Positions 1 through 8,832 of a stretch of DNA of 64,000 bases are shown here, piece by piece (the first letter of the stretch is position 1; each line of letters opens with the position of its first letter). The translations under genes and the position numbers were made by a program. The notes under the pieces are model-generated. The model was not told the DNA's origin. It did no database searches and worked only from the letters and a program-made list of their open reading frames with translations. Origin of the DNA: Methylopila jiangsuensis (GTDB taxonomy: Bacteria; Pseudomonadota; Alphaproteobacteria; Rhizobiales; Methylopilaceae); the NCBI RefSeq assembly GCF_027922305.1, contig NZ_BSFK01000016.1, forward strand, positions 248,001 to 312,000. The letters are read 5' to 3'.

Positions 1-135
1 CAGCGGGGCGAAGGCCGCGTCCGCCGGCCGCGCCAGCACGGCGTCGAGCGCTTCGTCCGGCGTCAGGCGGTGGTAGTCCACGCCGAGGAACCGCAGGCGG
101 GGCGCCGGCGCGGGGGGCAGGTCCGGCTCAGCCAT
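1..135 (-). CDS. WecG/TagA/CpsF-type glycosyltransferase, N-terminal part only
   Basis: Only the first 45 codons lie in the window; the gene runs out past base 1. The readable N-terminus contains FLGVDYHRLTPDEALDAVL, the opening strand and helix typical of WecG/TagA/CpsF transferases, which add a sugar (often N-acetylmannosaminuronate or similar) to a lipid-linked intermediate in polysaccharide synthesis at the inner membrane. The ATG overlaps the last 8 bases of the upstream O-antigen ligase gene, so the two are translationally coupled. The family call rests on a short stretch. Confidence 0.6.
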   Translation of the reverse strand, partial: MAEPDLPPAPAPRLRFLGVDYHRLTPDEALDAVLARPADAAFAPL

Positions 136-1471
136 GGGAGAGGCGTCCTTCCCGAGCGAGCGCCCGTCGGCAGGAGAGGGCGGCGATGCACAGGATCGCC
201 ACGTTGCAGAAGGGAATGCCGCGCACGAACAGGGTCGCCTCGGTCAGGTTGTGCAGCAGGTGAAGCGCGAGCACCGTCCCGATGAGGCCGAGCGCCGCGC
301 GCTCGGGACGGGGCGCCTGCGCGGAGGCCGCGCCGGCGAGGCCGGCCGCCATGCCCGTGGCCACCACGATGGCCGCCAGCACCACCGCGGGCAGGCCGAT
401 GTGGAGCCACAGCTCCAGATAGCCGTTGTGGGCCTGGTTGATGGTGCCGACCTCCACGTCGCCGAGCCAGGTGCCGGGGTCGATCCGGTTCAAGGGATCG
501 TTGTCGGGGCCCACGTCCCAGAAGGCGCCGTAGCCGTGGCCGAGCCAGAACCGCTCCTGCGCCGCCTTCAGCGCGAAGGCCCACAGCTCGTCCCGGCCGG
601 TGAAGGAGGCGTCGCCGGTGAAGGCGGCGGAGAAGGCGACCGGATCGAAGCCGTAGGCCGCGAAGGCGGCGAGCAGCGCGCAGAGGCCGAAGGCGGCGGC
701 CGCGCCCAGCAGCAGGGCGAAGCGCGGCCCGAGCTTCTCGGTCAGGGCGAAGGCGGCGATTCCCGCCAGCGCGAGCCCGGTCAGCGCGATCGAGGTCTTG
801 CTGCGGGTCAGCACGAGGAAGGCCAGCGCCAGCGCCAGCGCCAGCAGGCCGAGCGCCGCGTGGCGGGCGCGGACGCAGCCGAGCGTCCAGGTCGCCGCCG
901 TCACAGCCGCGATCATGGCCGCGATGCCGGCCACGTTCTTCTGGGAGTACATGCCTCGGAGGCCAAGGTCGGTCACGGCGAAGCCGGGCATCAGCGCGGA
1001 GCCGACGACGTTCAGCGCGATCACCGTCGCGGTGACCGCGAACAGCGCGGTGTGGAACTGGCGCAGGCTGCGCAGGCCCGACGCGCAGGCGGCGGCGATG
1101 ACGGTGAGGAAGGTGAGCAGCAGCGCCCGCCGGATGGTGAGGTCGGGAAAATCCGACCAGACCACGCTCGCGAGGCAGATCGCCACGAGGGCGCCGAGCC
1201 CCGCCAGTCCGGGAGCGAGCGCCGGGAGCCGCCGCCAGTTGAGGGCGAGGACCATGAGCGCCAGGCCGAACAGCGCCAGCACGCCGAAGCGGTCGACGAC
1301 GTTGCCCTCCACGCGCTGGGCGGCGGAGGGATCCTGAAACGGCTGGGCGCCGATGAACACATAGAGCAGGAACAGATGCAGCAGGATCGCGTGCAGCCCG
1401 GCCGCCCACGAGGCCGCCGCGCGCGGCGTGGCCGGCGCGGTCAGATTCGCGGAAAGGGCGGCGTGCGGCAT
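128..1471 (-). CDS. O-antigen ligase / Wzy-like polymerase family membrane protein
   Basis: The product is 447 aa and consists almost wholly of hydrophobic segments, about ten to twelve of them. A large periplasmic loop near residues 310-370 holds an H-G-Y-G-A-F-W motif and a later INQAHNGYLELW motif, the usual signature of the Wzy_C (O-antigen ligase/polymerase) family. Members join or polymerise lipid-linked glycans on the periplasmic face. An in-frame ATG at 1534 would add 21 residues, but the ATG at 1471 has CCGGAG just upstream and leads straight into the first membrane segment, so I chose it. It lies in an operon with the WecG-like gene that it overlaps. Confidence 0.85.
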   Translation of the reverse strand: MPHAALSANLTAPATPRAAASWAAGLHAILLHLFLLYVFIGAQPFQDPSAAQRVEGNVVDRFGVLALFGLALMVLALNWRRLPALAPGLAGLGALVAICLASVVWSDFPDLTIRRALLLTFLTVIAAACASGLRSLRQFHTALFAVTATVIALNVVGSALMPGFAVTDLGLRGMYSQKNVAGIAAMIAAVTAATWTLGCVRARHAALGLLALALALAFLVLTRSKTSIALTGLALAGIAAFALTEKLGPRFALLLGAAAAFGLCALLAAFAAYGFDPVAFSAAFTGDASFTGRDELWAFALKAAQERFWLGHGYGAFWDVGPDNDPLNRIDPGTWLGDVEVGTINQAHNGYLELWLHIGLPAVVLAAIVVATGMAAGLAGAASAQAPRPERAALGLIGTVLALHLLHNLTEATLFVRGIPFCNVAILCIAALSCRRALAREGRLSHG

Positions 1472-1548
1472 GCGGTGCTCCGGGCGGTCGGGGCCGCAGG
1501 ACAAGCGCCCGCGCGGACGCGGCTTTCGCCGCACTAGGCCGCAAGGCG

Positions 1549-1567
1549 CTTTAATTCCAAATTAAAG
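1549..1567. promoter_or_regulatory. A+T-rich perfect palindrome between divergent polysaccharide genes
   Basis: CTTTAATT-CCA-AATTAAAG has perfect 8-base arms around a 3-base spacer. It sits in a G+C-rich genome, in the 139-base gap between the divergent ligase (1471, minus) and glycosyltransferase (1611, plus) genes. Position and symmetry suggest an operator for one or both promoters. A core differing by one base (TAATTCCTAATT) recurs at 11940-11951 before the S24 regulator. Confidence 0.45.
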
Positions 1568-1610
1568 TGACGCGGCCGCAGTTAGAAGCCCCAAGGCCTC
1601 CGGGAGCGCC

Positions 1611-2543
1611 ATGACCACGGTTTCGATCGTCATACCGACGCTGACGCGGCCGGAGCCGCTGAGGCGCGCGCTCGAAAGCGCGCTGGCTCAGGGAGGCGTG
1701 GACGCGCAGGCGCTGGAGGTGGTGGTGGTGGACAACTCCGCCGCCGGCGACGCCCGCGCGCTGGTGGAGCGTTACGCCGCCAATCCCGGCGTCCGGGTGC
1801 GCTATGTGGCGGCGCCCCGGCCCGGCGTCGCCAACGCCCGCAACGCCGGCGTCGCCGCGGCGACGGGATACTGGATCGCCTTCCTCGACGACGATCAGGA
1901 GGCCTCGCCCCGCTGGCTGGCGAATCATCTCGCCGCCGCGATCGCCGCCAATGCGGATGCGAGCTTCGGCCCGGTGGAGGCCCGCGCGGAGGGCGGCGCG
2001 GAAATGGGTCCGTTCACGCCCTATTTCGAGCGCCGGATCGCCCGGCCCGACGGGGGCGACATCACGGATCTTTCCGCCTATCTCGGCACCAACAACTCCA
2101 TGTTCCGCCGCGCCCGCTGCCTTGAGGGCGACGCGCCGTTCGACGTCACGCTCAACGAGAGCGGCGGCGAGGACAGCCTGCTGATCAAGCGCCTCAGGCT
2201 TTCCGGGCGGAAATTCGCCTGGGCGGCGCAGGCGAGCGTGATCGAGTGGACCCCGCCCCGCCGCCTGACCTGGGCCTATGTGCGCAAGCGCAAGTTCCTG
2301 AGCGGGCAGGTGCGCAGCTTCGTGCATCACATGCTGGAGCCGCCCCAGTGGGGGCACATCCTGCTCTGGATGGCGGTGGGCGTGGGCCAGGCGGCGGGCT
2401 TCGGCGCGCTGGCGCTGGTGTTGAAGCCCATCGACGCCGCGCGCTCGGAAAAGGCGCGGGCGACCGCCATGGGCGGGCTCGGCAAGGTGCTGTGGATGCG
2501 CCGCTTCCGGCCCGCGCTGTACGGATCGGGTCTGGTCTCATGA
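1611..2543 (+). CDS. Family 2 glycosyltransferase
   Basis: This 310-aa GT-A transferase begins with VSIVIPTLTRPEPLRRAL, the GT2 N-terminus, and has a nucleotide-sugar/metal site FLDDD at residues 91-95. A Glu-Asp pair near 185-186 (ESGGEDS) is the likely catalytic base region. Residues about 245-268 form a hydrophobic membrane-associated segment. It probably transfers a sugar to a lipid-linked exopolysaccharide intermediate on the cytoplasmic face. Its stop overlaps the start of the GH44-like gene (ATGA), so the two form an operon, divergent from the O-antigen ligase. Confidence 0.88.
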   Translation: MTTVSIVIPTLTRPEPLRRALESALAQGGVDAQALEVVVVDNSAAGDARALVERYAANPGVRVRYVAAPRPGVANARNAGVAAATGYWIAFLDDDQEASPRWLANHLAAAIAANADASFGPVEARAEGGAEMGPFTPYFERRIARPDGGDITDLSAYLGTNNSMFRRARCLEGDAPFDVTLNESGGEDSLLIKRLRLSGRKFAWAAQASVIEWTPPRRLTWAYVRKRKFLSGQVRSFVHHMLEPPQWGHILLWMAVGVGQAAGFGALALVLKPIDAARSEKARATAMGGLGKVLWMRRFRPALYGSGLVS

Positions 2544-4177
2544 CCACGCTCACCCGGCGGGCGGCGCTCGCGGGCGGCGCGGCGCTTAGCCTCGTCCCCG
2601 CGCTCGCCCGCGCCGGCGAGCGCGCCGATCTCGTCGTGCGCGACGACCTGCCGTGGCGGCCCATCAGCCCGCTCCTCTACGGCTCGAACGAGATCGGCGC
2701 CATGGAGGGCGGGCCGCTGTCGGCGGAGCTCGACCGCGCGGCCGGCGTCACGGCGCGCCGCCTCGGCGGCAACCTCATGACCACCTACGACTGGGCGACC
2801 AATGTCTCCAACGCCGGCAAGGACTGGCGCCACGCCAACCTGCCGTTCCTGCCCGACGCGCTGCGCATGGACGAGGCGGACCGCAGCCGTCCCGCCGCCG
2901 TGATCGACGTCATGCACCGCGCGTCGCTCGCCATGGGGGCGAAAAGCCTGGTGACGCTGCCGCTCGCGGGCTACGTGGCGGCGGACGGCGACGGCGACGT
3001 GCCCGAAAGCGAGGCCGCGCCCTCGCGCCGCTTCAAGCCGGTGCGCTGGGAGGGCCGCACGCCCGCCGACGCCGCCATCGACCCGTCCGTCTGCGACGCG
3101 CCCCATCTGCTCGCCCGGCTGAAGGAGGCCTATGGCGGGGCCGGCGACGCGGGCGGGATCTTCGCCTACGCCCTCGACAACGAGCCCGGCCTGTGGCCCG
3201 AGACCCACCCGCGCGTCGTGCGGGCGAAGCCGAGGATCGCGGAGCTGATCGCGCGCTCGGTCGCGGCGGCGAAGACCGTCAAGGCCATCGACCCGGACGC
3301 GCTGGTGTTCGGCCCCGCGAGCTGGGGCGCGACCGAGTTCGCCAGCTTCCAGAACGCGCCGGACTGGCGCGCCCACCGCCGGTTCGGCAGCTTCCTCGCC
3401 GCCTATCTCGACGCCTTCCGTCGCGCCTCCGAGGAGGCCGGCACGCGCCTGCTCGATGTGCTCGACGTGCACTGGTACCCCTATTCGGTGGCGGGGGAGC
3501 TTTTGGGCGCCGAGGACACCGCGCTCGCGCCGGCGCTTCTGGACGCGCCCCGCTCGCTCACCGAGCGCGGCTTCCGGGAGCGGAGCTGGGTCACCGACAC
3601 GCTGCAGGTGAACGACGAGGACGACGACGCGGTGACGCTGCCGCTGCTGCCGAGCCTGCACCGGATCGCGGCGCGCTGGTTTCCGGGCACGAAGGTCGCG
3701 GTCACCGAATTCAACTATGGCGGCGGCCGGCTGACGGCCTCGGGGCTGGCGCTCGCCGACGCGCTCGGCCGATTCGGCGCGTCGGACGTGTTTCTCGCCT
3801 GCCACTGGGGCGCGCTCGGCGGATCGCTGGGCGAGGCCTACCGCCTTTACCGCGCCGGCGACGCGGCCGGGGCGGGCGGCTTCGGCGACCGGTCCTATGA
3901 GGTGCAGGGGACGACGCCGAGGCTGGCGGCCTACGCCGCAGGTTCAGGGGACGCGGGCCCGGCGCGGCTCGTCGCCGTCAACGGCGCGGAGGCGGCCGCC
4001 GAGATCACCCTGCGCTTCGCCTCCGGCCGTCCGAGGCGCGCCCGCGCCGTTCTCGGCTTCGACGCCGCCCAGACGGAGACCGGGCCCGTGGCGAACGCCA
4101 CGCCCACGAGCGACGGCGCCGGCCTGTGGCGCATGACCCTGCCGCCCCGCTCCGCCCGCCGCTTCGCGTTCGATTGA
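2540..4177 (+). CDS. Exported glycoside hydrolase family 44-like protein
   Basis: The product is 545 aa. It starts MTTLTRRAALAGGAAL..ALARA, a twin-arginine-like signal peptide, so it is probably exported to the periplasm or beyond. The N-terminal part has LLYGSN and RRLGGNLMTTYDWATNVSNAG, matching the GH44 barrel opening (Y-G-x-N; R-x-G-G-N-x-x-T-x-Y-x-W). Candidate catalytic residues are Glu215 in ALDNEPG (acid/base) and Glu390 in VTEFNYGG (nucleophile). A small beta domain follows from about residue 455. GH44 enzymes are usually endoglucanases or xyloglucanases. In this operon with a glycosyltransferase a role in trimming the cell's own exopolysaccharide is more likely (inference). It overlaps the upstream gene by 4 bases. 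Confidence 0.8.
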   Translation: MTTLTRRAALAGGAALSLVPALARAGERADLVVRDDLPWRPISPLLYGSNEIGAMEGGPLSAELDRAAGVTARRLGGNLMTTYDWATNVSNAGKDWRHANLPFLPDALRMDEADRSRPAAVIDVMHRASLAMGAKSLVTLPLAGYVAADGDGDVPESEAAPSRRFKPVRWEGRTPADAAIDPSVCDAPHLLARLKEAYGGAGDAGGIFAYALDNEPGLWPETHPRVVRAKPRIAELIARSVAAAKTVKAIDPDALVFGPASWGATEFASFQNAPDWRAHRRFGSFLAAYLDAFRRASEEAGTRLLDVLDVHWYPYSVAGELLGAEDTALAPALLDAPRSLTERGFRERSWVTDTLQVNDEDDDAVTLPLLPSLHRIAARWFPGTKVAVTEFNYGGGRLTASGLALADALGRFGASDVFLACHWGALGGSLGEAYRLYRAGDAAGAGGFGDRSYEVQGTTPRLAAYAAGSGDAGPARLVAVNGAEAAAEITLRFASGRPRRARAVLGFDAAQTETGPVANATPTSDGAGLWRMTLPPRSARRFAFD

Positions 4178-4269
4178 GCGGGCCAGGCTCGGGCTGCCCG
4201 CGACCCGCGCTTTCGCGGGGCTGAAGTCGGGGGTCGGATCGCCCGCCGCCGCAGATTCCTAACGGGACG

Positions 4270-4515
4270 TCAGGCGTCGTCGTCGCGGTAGTAGGGCTCC
4301 ACCGGCCCTTTCAGCTTCAGCGTCATGGGGTTGCCGAAACGGTCCTTGGCGCCGCCGGCGGCCACGCGGATCCAGCCCTCGGCCACCGAATACTCCTCCA
4401 CATTGGTCTTCTCGACGCCCTTGAAGCGGATGCCGACGCCGCGCGTCAGCGCCGCCTCGTCGTAATGGGGGCTGTCCGGGTGCACGGACAGGCGATCCGG
4501 AGGGGTGTCGGTCAT
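4270..4515 (-). CDS. DUF3297 family small protein
   Basis: This 81-aa soluble protein begins MTDTPPDRLSVHPDSPHYD and contains VGIRFKGVEKTNVEEY and GWIRVAAGGAKDRFGNPMTLKLKG. That is the compact beta-rich DUF3297 pattern common in proteobacteria and sometimes mislabelled glutathione peroxidase. Its function is unknown. The ATG at 4515 has GGGAG at good spacing (CTCGGGAGCTTCGCCC); an upstream in-frame ATG at 4590 lacks family similarity. It converges with the GH44-like gene; the gap contains a small CCCGCG/CGCGGG hairpin at 4204-4219. Confidence 0.8.
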   Translation of the reverse strand: MTDTPPDRLSVHPDSPHYDEAALTRGVGIRFKGVEKTNVEEYSVAEGWIRVAAGGAKDRFGNPMTLKLKGPVEPYYRDDDA

Positions 4516-4683
4516 GGGCGAAGCTCCCGAGTGAAGGGGTCGAAACGGCCGCGGACCATATCGGCTCCGCGCTCCGAACGGAACGGCCATGCCGCGATGG
4601 CCCTGACGCCGCCTTTTTCCGGATTATATTGCGTTGCAGCATATTTCTTCGGCGGCGCAGCCGCCCCGACAGGAGGCCAAGCC

Positions 4684-5781
4684 ATGTTCCGCTTCGGCGC
4701 GCCCGGTTTCGATCTGCCGAGTTTCGATCTGTGGTCCGACCGCTCCGCCGGCGCCGGGGGCGCGAGCGAAGACGCCGGCCTGACCGAGATGCGCGATTTC
4801 GGCGACAACCCGGGACGGCTGGCCATGAAGGCCTACGTTCCGAAGGGGTTGAAACCGGGCGCGCCGCTGGTCGTGGCGTTGCACGGCTGCACCCAGCTGG
4901 CCGGCGGCTACCAGTCGTCCGCGCGCTGGACCGCGCTCGCGGACGCTTACGGTTTCGCGCTGCTGTGCCCCGAGCAGCGGCGGTCGAACAATCCGAAGCT
5001 CTGCTTCTCGTGGTTCAGGCCGGACGACGTGACCCGCGGCAAGGGCGAGGCGGCCTCGATCCGCGCCATGATCGAGGCCCTGGCGACGACGCACGCCCTC
5101 GACCGCCGGCGCGTGTTCGTCACCGGCCTGTCGGCGGGCGGCGCCATGGCCTGCGCCCTGCTCGCGACCTATCCGGAGGTGTTCGCCGCCGGCTCCATCG
5201 TGGCGGGGCTGCCCTATGGCGCGGCCGGCGGCGTGGGCGAAGCCTTCGCCGCCATGGGCAAGGGCGTGGAGCGTTCGGCCTCCGACTGGGGGGACCGCGT
5301 GCGCGCCGCCTCCGGTCACGCCGGCCCATGGCCGCGGGTGATGATCTGGCAGGGCGAGGCGGACGAGACCGTGAACCCGGCCAACGCCGAGGCGCTGGTC
5401 CGGCAATGGACCGACCTGCACGCGTTGTCGCCCGCCAGCCTGCGCGAGGAGCGGCGCGGAAACGTGACCCGGCGGAGGTGGGGCGACGGCGCGGTGGAGG
5501 AGATCCGGATCGCCGGCATGGGCCACGGCGCGCCGCTCGACGGCGCCGAAGGCGAGGTCGCGGCGCCCTACATGCTCGACGTGGGCGTGTCGCAGGCGCT
5601 CGAGACCCTCGCGTTCTGGGGGCTGACGCGCCTTGAGGCGCTCCGGCGGCCGCGGGCCTCCCCCACGCCGAAACCCGCGCGGACGGCGCCTCCCGCCGCC
5701 CGGCCGACGAGCGGCGGGACGCGGCGCGCCATCAAGGCGGCCGTGACCAGGGCGCTCAGGGCCGTGGGCGTGATCCGCTAG
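4684..5781 (+). CDS. Poly(3-hydroxybutyrate) depolymerase-family esterase
   Basis: This 365-aa alpha/beta hydrolase of the esterase_phb (LpqC-like) family has the oxyanion region VVALHGCTQ near residues 63-71 and the nucleophile elbow GLSAGG with Ser150. A likely catalytic Asp lies in WQGEADETV and a His in GMGHGAPL. Family members hydrolyse short or medium polyesters or feruloyl-type esters. The first 20 residues are not a classical signal peptide, so location is unclear. AGGAGG lies 7 bases before the chosen ATG. The C-terminal 45 residues are a Pro/Ala/Arg-rich basic tail. Confidence 0.85.
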   Translation: MFRFGAPGFDLPSFDLWSDRSAGAGGASEDAGLTEMRDFGDNPGRLAMKAYVPKGLKPGAPLVVALHGCTQLAGGYQSSARWTALADAYGFALLCPEQRRSNNPKLCFSWFRPDDVTRGKGEAASIRAMIEALATTHALDRRRVFVTGLSAGGAMACALLATYPEVFAAGSIVAGLPYGAAGGVGEAFAAMGKGVERSASDWGDRVRAASGHAGPWPRVMIWQGEADETVNPANAEALVRQWTDLHALSPASLREERRGNVTRRRWGDGAVEEIRIAGMGHGAPLDGAEGEVAAPYMLDVGVSQALETLAFWGLTRLEALRRPRASPTPKPARTAPPAARPTSGGTRRAIKAAVTRALRAVGVIR

Positions 5782-5840
5782 GCGCCTGTCTGGACTGTGG
5801 CTTTTGGCGGCGTGCGCCGGACGGGCCGGATGTTCCGACG

Positions 5841-7403
5841 TCAGCCCGCGCGGCGCGCCTCCGGCGGGGACGCCCGGCGCTCCGCCTCCGCCTCCGTGCG
5901 CCGGAGCGGCGGCAGCGCGTCCATCACGCGGCTCGCGGGCAGGGTGACGATCACCTCGGTGCCCTCCCGCAGGGTGCTGTTCAGCGCGAAGCCGCCGCCG
6001 TGCAGATCCACGAGGCCCTTCACGATCGGCAGGCCGAGGCCCGCGCCCTGCTCGGCGGTCTTGATGGCGAGCGTGCCCTGGCCGAACGAGGCCAGCACCG
6101 TGGGGATCTCGTTTTCAGGGATGCCCGGCCCGGTGTCCGAGACGCTCAGGTACTGGCCGCCGGAGGCGGTCCATCCCACCTTGAGGGTGACGACGCCGCC
6201 CGGCGGCGTGAACTTGATGGCGTTCGACAGCAGGTTGAGCGTGATCTGCCGCAGCGCGCGCTCGTCGGCCCACAGCGGCGGCAGGCCGTGCTGGTAGAGT
6301 TCGCGGATGACCACGCCGCGGTTCTTGGCGCGGAGCTTCAGCAGGTGATGGCAGTCCTCCACCACATGAGCCAGCCTCACGCTCTCCTCGTGCATCTCGT
6401 AGCGCCCGGCCTCGATGCGCGAGAGGTCGAGAATCTCGTTGATCAGCTCCAGCAGGTGCTGCCCGCTCTGGTGGATGTCGCCGGCGTATTCCTTGTAGGT
6501 CGGCACCGCATGGGCGCCGAACACCTCCGCCTTCATCACCTCCGAGAAGCCGAGGATGGCGTTCAGCGGCGTGCGCAGCTCGTGGCTCATGGTGGCGAGG
6601 AAGCGGGACTTGGCGAGGTTCGCCTCCTCCGCCCGCCGGCGCGCCTCGTCGGAGTTGGCCTTGGCCTGCTCCAGCTCGCCGATCAGGGCGTCCTTCTCGG
6701 CGCGGAACTCCAGCGCCTCCAGCGTGTTGCGGTAGAGCTTGCGGCTCAGCAGCAGGAAGTAGATCTCCGCCGCCACCGTCATGGCGACCACGGCCTTGGC
6801 GCCGGGGCCGTCCTCGAAGGCGTAGGCGCCGGACACCATGCCGGCGATGGGCAGCGTCGCGGCGACCACCGCGGCCGGCGCGCTCGCGGTCAGCATGGCG
6901 GCGATGGCGACGCCCACCAGCATCACGAACAGCGCCATGACCGAGGACGCCTCGTGCTGGCCGGCGAGCGCGAAGGCGATCACGCCCCAGGCGAGCGCGT
7001 TCAGCGCCTCGGCCGTCGCGAACCGCCCGCTCCAGCGGCGGGCGTCGGCGTCCTCTTCTCCGTGGCGCAGGAAGCGGCGGGCGGCCGCATACACCAGAGT
7101 TTGGCCTGCAAGCGCCCCGGCGAGCCAGGCCCCGGCCACCGCCAGCGGGGTCCAGAGCGTGGTGGCCGCCGCGATGAGGACCGCGAGCGTCGCCACCGCC
7201 GGCGCGGCGGATGCGCGGTTGAGCGCATAGCTGCGCAGCAGTTCGTGGTCGAAGGCGTGGCGGGAGCCGGAGGTGGAGGTCAGGCGCTCGCGCTCGGAGC
7301 GCACCTTGGCGGCGACCGAGCGGCGCCGGTCCGGCGTCCGTTCGGCCGGTTGTCCGTCCGGGCCGGTTCCGGCCGGAAGATCCAACATGTCCACCTGCGT
7401 CAC
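5841..7403 (-). CDS. Membrane-bound sensor histidine kinase
   Basis: The product is 520 aa. After a polar N-terminal tail come five or six hydrophobic segments (about 67-220), then a short coiled coil (230-265). The HisKA dimerisation helix has phospho-acceptor His274 (MSHELRTPLNAILGF). The ATP-binding domain shows an N box (NLLSNAIKF), a G1 box (DTGPGI) and a G2 box (GAGLGLPIVKG). Sequence and layout resemble alphaproteobacterial PleC/DivJ-like kinases, but no partner is encoded nearby, so its pathway is unknown. A second start, Met6, is possible. It is divergent from the uracil-DNA glycosylase gene. Confidence 0.85.
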   Translation of the reverse strand: MTQVDMLDLPAGTGPDGQPAERTPDRRRSVAAKVRSERERLTSTSGSRHAFDHELLRSYALNRASAAPAVATLAVLIAAATTLWTPLAVAGAWLAGALAGQTLVYAAARRFLRHGEEDADARRWSGRFATAEALNALAWGVIAFALAGQHEASSVMALFVMLVGVAIAAMLTASAPAAVVAATLPIAGMVSGAYAFEDGPGAKAVVAMTVAAEIYFLLLSRKLYRNTLEALEFRAEKDALIGELEQAKANSDEARRRAEEANLAKSRFLATMSHELRTPLNAILGFSEVMKAEVFGAHAVPTYKEYAGDIHQSGQHLLELINEILDLSRIEAGRYEMHEESVRLAHVVEDCHHLLKLRAKNRGVVIRELYQHGLPPLWADERALRQITLNLLSNAIKFTPPGGVVTLKVGWTASGGQYLSVSDTGPGIPENEIPTVLASFGQGTLAIKTAEQGAGLGLPIVKGLVDLHGGGFALNSTLREGTEVIVTLPASRVMDALPPLRRTEAEAERRASPPEARRAG

Positions 7404-7459
7404 CCGCCCCGCACGGCGTCTTCACCAGCGGCGACCATGGGACGGAAAGGCTTAAGACG

Positions 7460-8113
7460 GTGCTGACGGGACCGCTCGATTGCGCCGCTTCGGACGCGGA
7501 GCGCCTCGCGACGCTGCTGGCGGAGATCCGCGCCTGCCGCATCTGCCGCGACCGGCCGCTCCGGCGCCCGCTGCCGCACGAGCCCCGGCCGGTGGCGCGG
7601 GCGTCGGTTTCGGCGCGGCTTGCGGTCTGCGGCCAGGCGCCGGGAACGCGGGTTCATGCGAGCGGCGTGCCGTTCAGCGATCCGTCCGGCGTGCGGCTCC
7701 GGCGCTGGATGGGCGTGACCGACGACGAGTTCTACGACGAGACGCGCGTCGCCGTGCTGCCCATGGGTTTCTGCTTTCCCGGGCAGGACGCCCGCGGCGC
7801 GGACCTGCCTCCGAGACGGGAATGCGCGCCGGCCTGGCGGGCGAGGCTGTTCGAGGCGCTGCCGAAGGTGGAGATGCTGCTCGCCATCGGCCGGCCGGCG
7901 CAGCTCTGGCATCTTGGCCCGGACGCCGGCGCGTCGCTCACGGAGGCGGTGGCGGACTGGCGGCGGATTCTGGATCGTCCGGTCCGTCCGCGCGTGCTGC
8001 CGCTGCCGCATCCGTCGTGGCGCAACAACGCCTGGCTCAGGCGCAATCCGTGGTTCGAGGCCGAGCTGGAGCCTGCGCTTCGCGCCCTGACGCGCGAGAT
8101 GCTGGATTCGTGA
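7460..8113 (+). CDS. Uracil-DNA glycosylase family protein, probable 4Fe-4S type
   Basis: This 217-aa protein has the family's GQAPG motif (residues 58-62) and a C-terminal LPHPSWRNN motif supplying the active-site His. Four cysteines, Cys26-x2-Cys29 and Cys105-x16-Cys122, have the spacing of the iron-sulfur ligands in family 4/5 uracil-DNA glycosylases. It would remove uracil or a related lesion from DNA for base-excision repair. The start is GTG, with GGAAAGG about 9 bases upstream; no in-frame ATG precedes the conserved region. Confidence 0.8.
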   Translation: MLTGPLDCAASDAERLATLLAEIRACRICRDRPLRRPLPHEPRPVARASVSARLAVCGQAPGTRVHASGVPFSDPSGVRLRRWMGVTDDEFYDETRVAVLPMGFCFPGQDARGADLPPRRECAPAWRARLFEALPKVEMLLAIGRPAQLWHLGPDAGASLTEAVADWRRILDRPVRPRVLPLPHPSWRNNAWLRRNPWFEAELEPALRALTREMLDS

Positions 8114-8130
8114 TCGCGCCCGCGCAGGGC

Positions 8131-8157
8131 GGAACGTTATCCTGCGTGACAACGCTT
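8131..8157 (+). promoter_or_regulatory. Candidate ECF-type promoter before the EF-hand/sigma module
   Basis: GGAAC (8131-8135), 17 bases, then CGCTT (8153-8157) lies 43 bases before the EF-hand gene start. It resembles the alphaproteobacterial ECF/EcfG pattern GGAAC-N16/17-CGTT with one mismatch in the second block. It could serve the general stress sigma factor or the sigma factor encoded just downstream; the sequence does not decide. Confidence 0.4.
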
Positions 8158-8199
8158 GAGAGGGGCGCGCTTCAAGACGCGCAACCAAGGAGAGCACAC

Positions 8200-8811
8200 A
8201 TGAAGTCCATCGTCGCCGCCGCGCTCGCCGCGACCGTCGCCCTGGCTCCGCTCGCAGCCGTAGCGGCGCCCAAAGACGACATGACCCGCGAGCAGCGGAT
8301 CGAAAAGCGCGCCGAGATGCTGACCAAGCGTTTCGAAAGGCTCGACGCCGACAAGGACGGCGCACTGAGCCGCGAGGAGGCGCAGGCCGTGCGCGCCAAG
8401 ATGTTCGATCGCATCGACGCCAACAAGGACGGCGCGATCGACAAGGCCGAGATCGAGGCCCACGCCGAGGCCATGAAAAAGCGCGCCGAGGAGAAGGGCC
8501 GCAAGGGCAAGGGCGGCGACCGGGCGGTGAAGATGTTCGACCGCATGGACAAGGACAAGGACGGCAAGATCACCCGCGAGGAGTTCATGGCCCGCTCCGC
8601 GCCCTGGTTCGACCGCGCCGACGCGGACAAGGACGGCAAGGTGTCCAAGGACGAGATGGCGGCGTTCGTCGCCAAGATGAAGGAGCGCGGCGCCAAAGGC
8701 GGCAAGCATGACGACCATGGCGACCACGACCACGCCCACGACAAGAAGGGCGGCGACCACAAGCACGCCGACGACGGCGCGGATGACGGCGCGGACGAGG
8801 ACGCCAACTGA
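8200..8811 (+). CDS. Secreted EF-hand calcium-binding protein
   Basis: The product is 203 aa with a cleavable signal peptide (MKSIVAAALAATVALAPLAAVAA). The mature part has four EF-hand loops: DADKDGALSREE, DANKDGAIDKAE, DKDKDGKITREE and DADKDGKVSKDE. A His/Asp-rich tail (HDDHGDHDHAHD onwards) could bind transition metals. It is probably a periplasmic Ca2+ or metal buffer or sensor. AAGGAG precedes the ATG. It is the first gene of a module with the ECF sigma factor, anti-sigma factor and metal-sensor-like protein, which suggests that it senses, or responds to, the same envelope or metal signal. Confidence 0.88.
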   Translation: MKSIVAAALAATVALAPLAAVAAPKDDMTREQRIEKRAEMLTKRFERLDADKDGALSREEAQAVRAKMFDRIDANKDGAIDKAEIEAHAEAMKKRAEEKGRKGKGGDRAVKMFDRMDKDKDGKITREEFMARSAPWFDRADADKDGKVSKDEMAAFVAKMKERGAKGGKHDDHGDHDHAHDKKGGDHKHADDGADDGADEDAN

Positions 8812-8832
8812 TCCGGCGGCGGGGGCGCGGAC

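Noticed and set aside
134-1537. Long plus-strand frame opposite the O-antigen ligase
   Set aside because: It is Arg/Gly/Glu-rich without any family motif, a typical shadow frame of G+C-rich coding DNA; the minus strand has membrane helices and Wzy motifs.
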